A stretch of 15,529 bases of DNA from NCBI GenBank assembly GCA_019090295.1, contig JAHRWG010000365.1, positions 1 to 15,529 of the forward strand, in the 5' to 3' direction. The notes beneath the pieces are model-generated. The model did no database searches. It was given only the letters and a program-made list of their open reading frames with translations, and was not told the origin of the DNA. Positions 13,855-15,529 of the stretch are shown one piece after another; the first letter of the stretch is position 1; each line of letters opens with the position of its first letter. Made by a program: the position numbers and the translations under genes. This DNA comes from Cycloclasticus sp. Lineage in GTDB: Bacteria; Pseudomonadota; Gammaproteobacteria; Methylococcales; Cycloclasticaceae.

Positions 13855-15497
13855 TAGCGTCTGCTCCCTGCAGACCTATCGAGGCTAAAGGTAGATTCAA
13901 GTGCCGCCGATGTATTGGAGTCACCACGAACAATTCCCGAGGCGATTCGATCTTCCGCCGCCTCTGCGGCATCAGCAATAATTATTTGCCGCTCATCGTC
14001 GCTTATTCGGGTATCGGAAATAACCCTGACCGGCTGGCCTTGGTTAATGATGGTGATTTTCTGATCACCACCAGATCGAACCATATCCATGGTGTCTTTA
14101 CGGCTTGTCACATTGGCCGGCCCGCGAACAAATTCGGGGCCAAATTCACCGACAATGCCAAAGCTACCGCTTGGTATCTTTCCCCCTTCATCGAACGCGC
14201 CGGCGAACGATAACGACGCAACCGAAGCCGCCATCGGCTGCGTTACCGCCAAGGCTGCTGCCATGGCAGCAGGGGCCAAAGCCGGGCCGACAATAGGGAT
14301 CGCAGCGGTTGAAGAGAACGCATTAATTCCAGACTGTATCGACGCAGCTTGAGCATTAGCAATAATGCCAGCGGCTGCCGTGGCCTGCGTTGTTTTGCCG
14401 ACAACCATTTGAACGGCTTGGTAGGCCAGCCATTCAGCCCCCATCTTGCCCAAAGCACTAACCACTGATCGAGCCATGCCCTCGGCCATTCCTGCCGCTG
14501 CATCACCCAGAGATTCAGAATCGAATATCATTTTTTCGAACGCGTTCCCGAACCCCGTTGAAAAGTTCTCAATGGTGGTGGCGGCTAGTTCGTCAAAGTC
14601 TGTCAGCGCATCCGATGCAGAGTTAAGGTAGTTGGTCCAGAAATCCTCACTCTCTAAATCATCAATCTGAGCCCTGAGCCGTTCATTAAGCCGGTCAATC
14701 AGGTCAATCTGGCGATCTGCCCCCTCTTCAGTGTTTTGAAGAATGATTGCTAGGCGGCGCTCATAGCTTTCAGTAATGGCTTCTTCTTCAGTGCGGAGGG
14801 ATTCTTGGAGCGACTGAAATGCGTGCCGCTGTTCTTCTTCAAGGTCGAGCGCGCTTTGAAGTTCCTCGTTTCGGCGCTCGAACGCCTCAATCCCGGTAAG
14901 GGCCGCATCGGCTAGCGCTAACTCTTCCACTGTCGCGCCCTGGTTCTCCAGCTTTAGCAGTTCTGATTGGCGTCGTGTTTTGCCAAGCTGTTTTTCTTCC
15001 ATTTCCAGTGCTTGAATTCGCCGCTCGATGGCAGCAGAGGCCGTACTGCCCCGATCATCTACACCGCCCGCCTCACCGGGCTTGTTTAGCGCTTCAATCC
15101 TGTCTTGCAGCGCCTCACGCCTAGCGATAGCAGCTTCCAGGCCTGTGGTTGCCTCCTGAAACTCTTTGGCTTCAGGATTAACCCTAGACCCGCCGCGCTG
15201 CCTACCCGAGCGCTTTACTGTTGCCCGTGGCGCTGCCCCGTCAAACTTGTCGAGCGTTGCCTGGAATCCGACGATCTCCGCGTCTAGCTGTGAAATGACC
15301 TTTTCAATATCATTTGCATCAGCTGATATTTCTCTGGCAGACCTTAGTTCCTCGCGTAACTCTTTGACACGGATAGCAACGCCGTTGCCCTTGTTTCGGC
15401 CCCTGCCCACCACGTCCATCGTTTCCGTTAGGCGCGCTATCTCCGACTCAAGGAATGCGACAGAACGAGGCACACCCACAATGCTGTTAAATAGATC
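13854..15497 (-). CDS. Tail tape measure protein, N-terminus missing (partial)
   Basis: The visible 547 residues are the C-terminal part of a tape measure protein, which sets tail length and is ejected into the cell during infection. The first ~300 residues (15497 to about 14620) are highly charged and heptad-like (KELREELRSAREI, ERRIQALEMEEKQLG, LQESLRTEEEAITESYERRL), fitting a long coiled coil. Ala/Gly/Met-rich hydrophobic stretches follow at about 14500-14390 and 14310-14195, suited to membrane insertion. The end has the common C-terminal block AFDEGGKIPSGSFGIVGEFGPEFV. No real start is present. An apparent ATG at 15512 lies in the adapter and gives five false residues (MYKRQ); the frame continues off the contig. 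The stop overlaps the M-like start. Confidence 0.88.
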   Translation of the reverse strand, partial: DLFNSIVGVPRSVAFLESEIARLTETMDVVGRGRNKGNGVAIRVKELREELRSAREISADANDIEKVISQLDAEIVGFQATLDKFDGAAPRATVKRSGRQRGGSRVNPEAKEFQEATTGLEAAIARREALQDRIEALNKPGEAGGVDDRGSTASAAIERRIQALEMEEKQLGKTRRQSELLKLENQGATVEELALADAALTGIEAFERRNEELQSALDLEEEQRHAFQSLQESLRTEEEAITESYERRLAIILQNTEEGADRQIDLIDRLNERLRAQIDDLESEDFWTNYLNSASDALTDFDELAATTIENFSTGFGNAFEKMIFDSESLGDAAAGMAEGMARSVVSALGKMGAEWLAYQAVQMVVGKTTQATAAAGIIANAQAASIQSGINAFSSTAAIPIVGPALAPAAMAAALAVTQPMAASVASLSFAGAFDEGGKIPSGSFGIVGEFGPEFVRGPANVTSRKDTMDMVRSGGDQKITIINQGQPVRVISDTRISDDERQIIIADAAEAAEDRIASGIVRGDSNTSAALESTFSLDRSAGSRR

Positions 15498-15529
15498 CTG
15501 TCTCTTATACACATCTGAGGCTGCCGACG
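15498..15529. other. Nextera/Tn5 sequencing adapter, not biological
   Basis: The 19 bases CTGTCTCTTATACACATCT (15498-15516) are the Tn5 mosaic end used in tagmentation libraries. The following GAGGCTGCCGACG matches the Nextera read-1 adapter with one mismatch (GAG in place of GAC). The phage sequence therefore ends at 15497. Any protein annotated across this join begins with a false MYKRQ. Confidence 0.97.

Noticed and set aside
13842..14352. Plus-strand open frames opposite the tape measure end
   Set aside because: They are shadows of the Ala/Gly-rich tape-measure codons on the other strand.
15498..15512. MYKRQ start of the tape-measure ORF
   Set aside because: The ATG and the next four codons are reverse-complement adapter sequence.
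1..15529. CRISPR array, diversity-generating element, insertion sequence, tRNA gene or defence cassette
   Set aside because: No repeat-spacer array, reverse transcriptase, transposase, full tRNA or recognised defence gene is present. Only a tRNA 3' end fragment exists, in attP.

Overview
This window is part of a temperate tailed-phage genome, lambda-like and probably a siphovirus. The host is probably a Gammaproteobacterium. That inference rests on a lambda-type tail gene order, a typical proteobacterial single-strand-binding protein, and a phage attachment core that looks like the 3' end of a tRNA-Leu gene. The genus cannot be fixed from this sequence. The last 32 bases are Nextera/Tn5 sequencing adapter, so the window ends at a true contig end and was probably assembled from metagenomic or tagmented short reads.

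Positions 1-5277 (plus strand) hold a tightly packed early recombination and replication cluster. In order these are the tail of an unknown gene, a RecT-family annealase, a YqaJ-type exonuclease with a long C-terminal extension, a protein with a DnaJ-like zinc domain, a small ASCH-domain protein, a phage protein that looks like an in-frame fusion, SSB, two small unknown genes and a probable excisionase. Most junctions are ATGA overlaps or a few bases apart, so this looks like one operon. RecT, the exonuclease and SSB together would process and anneal phage DNA ends. The excisionase would steer the integrase toward excision.

Positions 5278-5546 form a non-coding attP region. A 17-bp core (5355-5371) matches the layout of a tRNA-Leu T-stem, acceptor stem and CCA end. 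It is flanked by copies of the hexamer TTACGC, three on the left and four on the right, spaced 10-12 bp apart within each group. These are probable integrase arm sites. The tyrosine integrase gene (5547-6506) follows at once. Because phage genes lie on both sides of a single core, the sequence represents the non-integrated (excised or virion) form and not a prophage.

Positions 6548-15497 (minus strand, convergent with the integrase) hold the distal tail module. Read in transcription order it contains the tape measure protein (5' end cut by the contig end), an M-like minor tail protein, a DUF1833 (L-like) minor tail protein, an NlpC/P60 (K-like) peptidase, and a 1785-residue J-like central tail fibre with an apparent gpI-like N-terminus. 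Two small genes of unknown function follow. Every junction overlaps by 1-23 nt, indicating a single translationally coupled late transcript.

The system as a whole is a recognisable phage plan, with no evidence of an entirely new defence or mobile system. The points most worth a second look are the phased attP arm repeats, the zinc-domain protein with a faint clamp-like C-terminus, the integrase that lacks the usual second histidine, the in-frame gene fusion at 3457-4092, and the adapter artefact that creates a false N-terminus for the tape measure protein.
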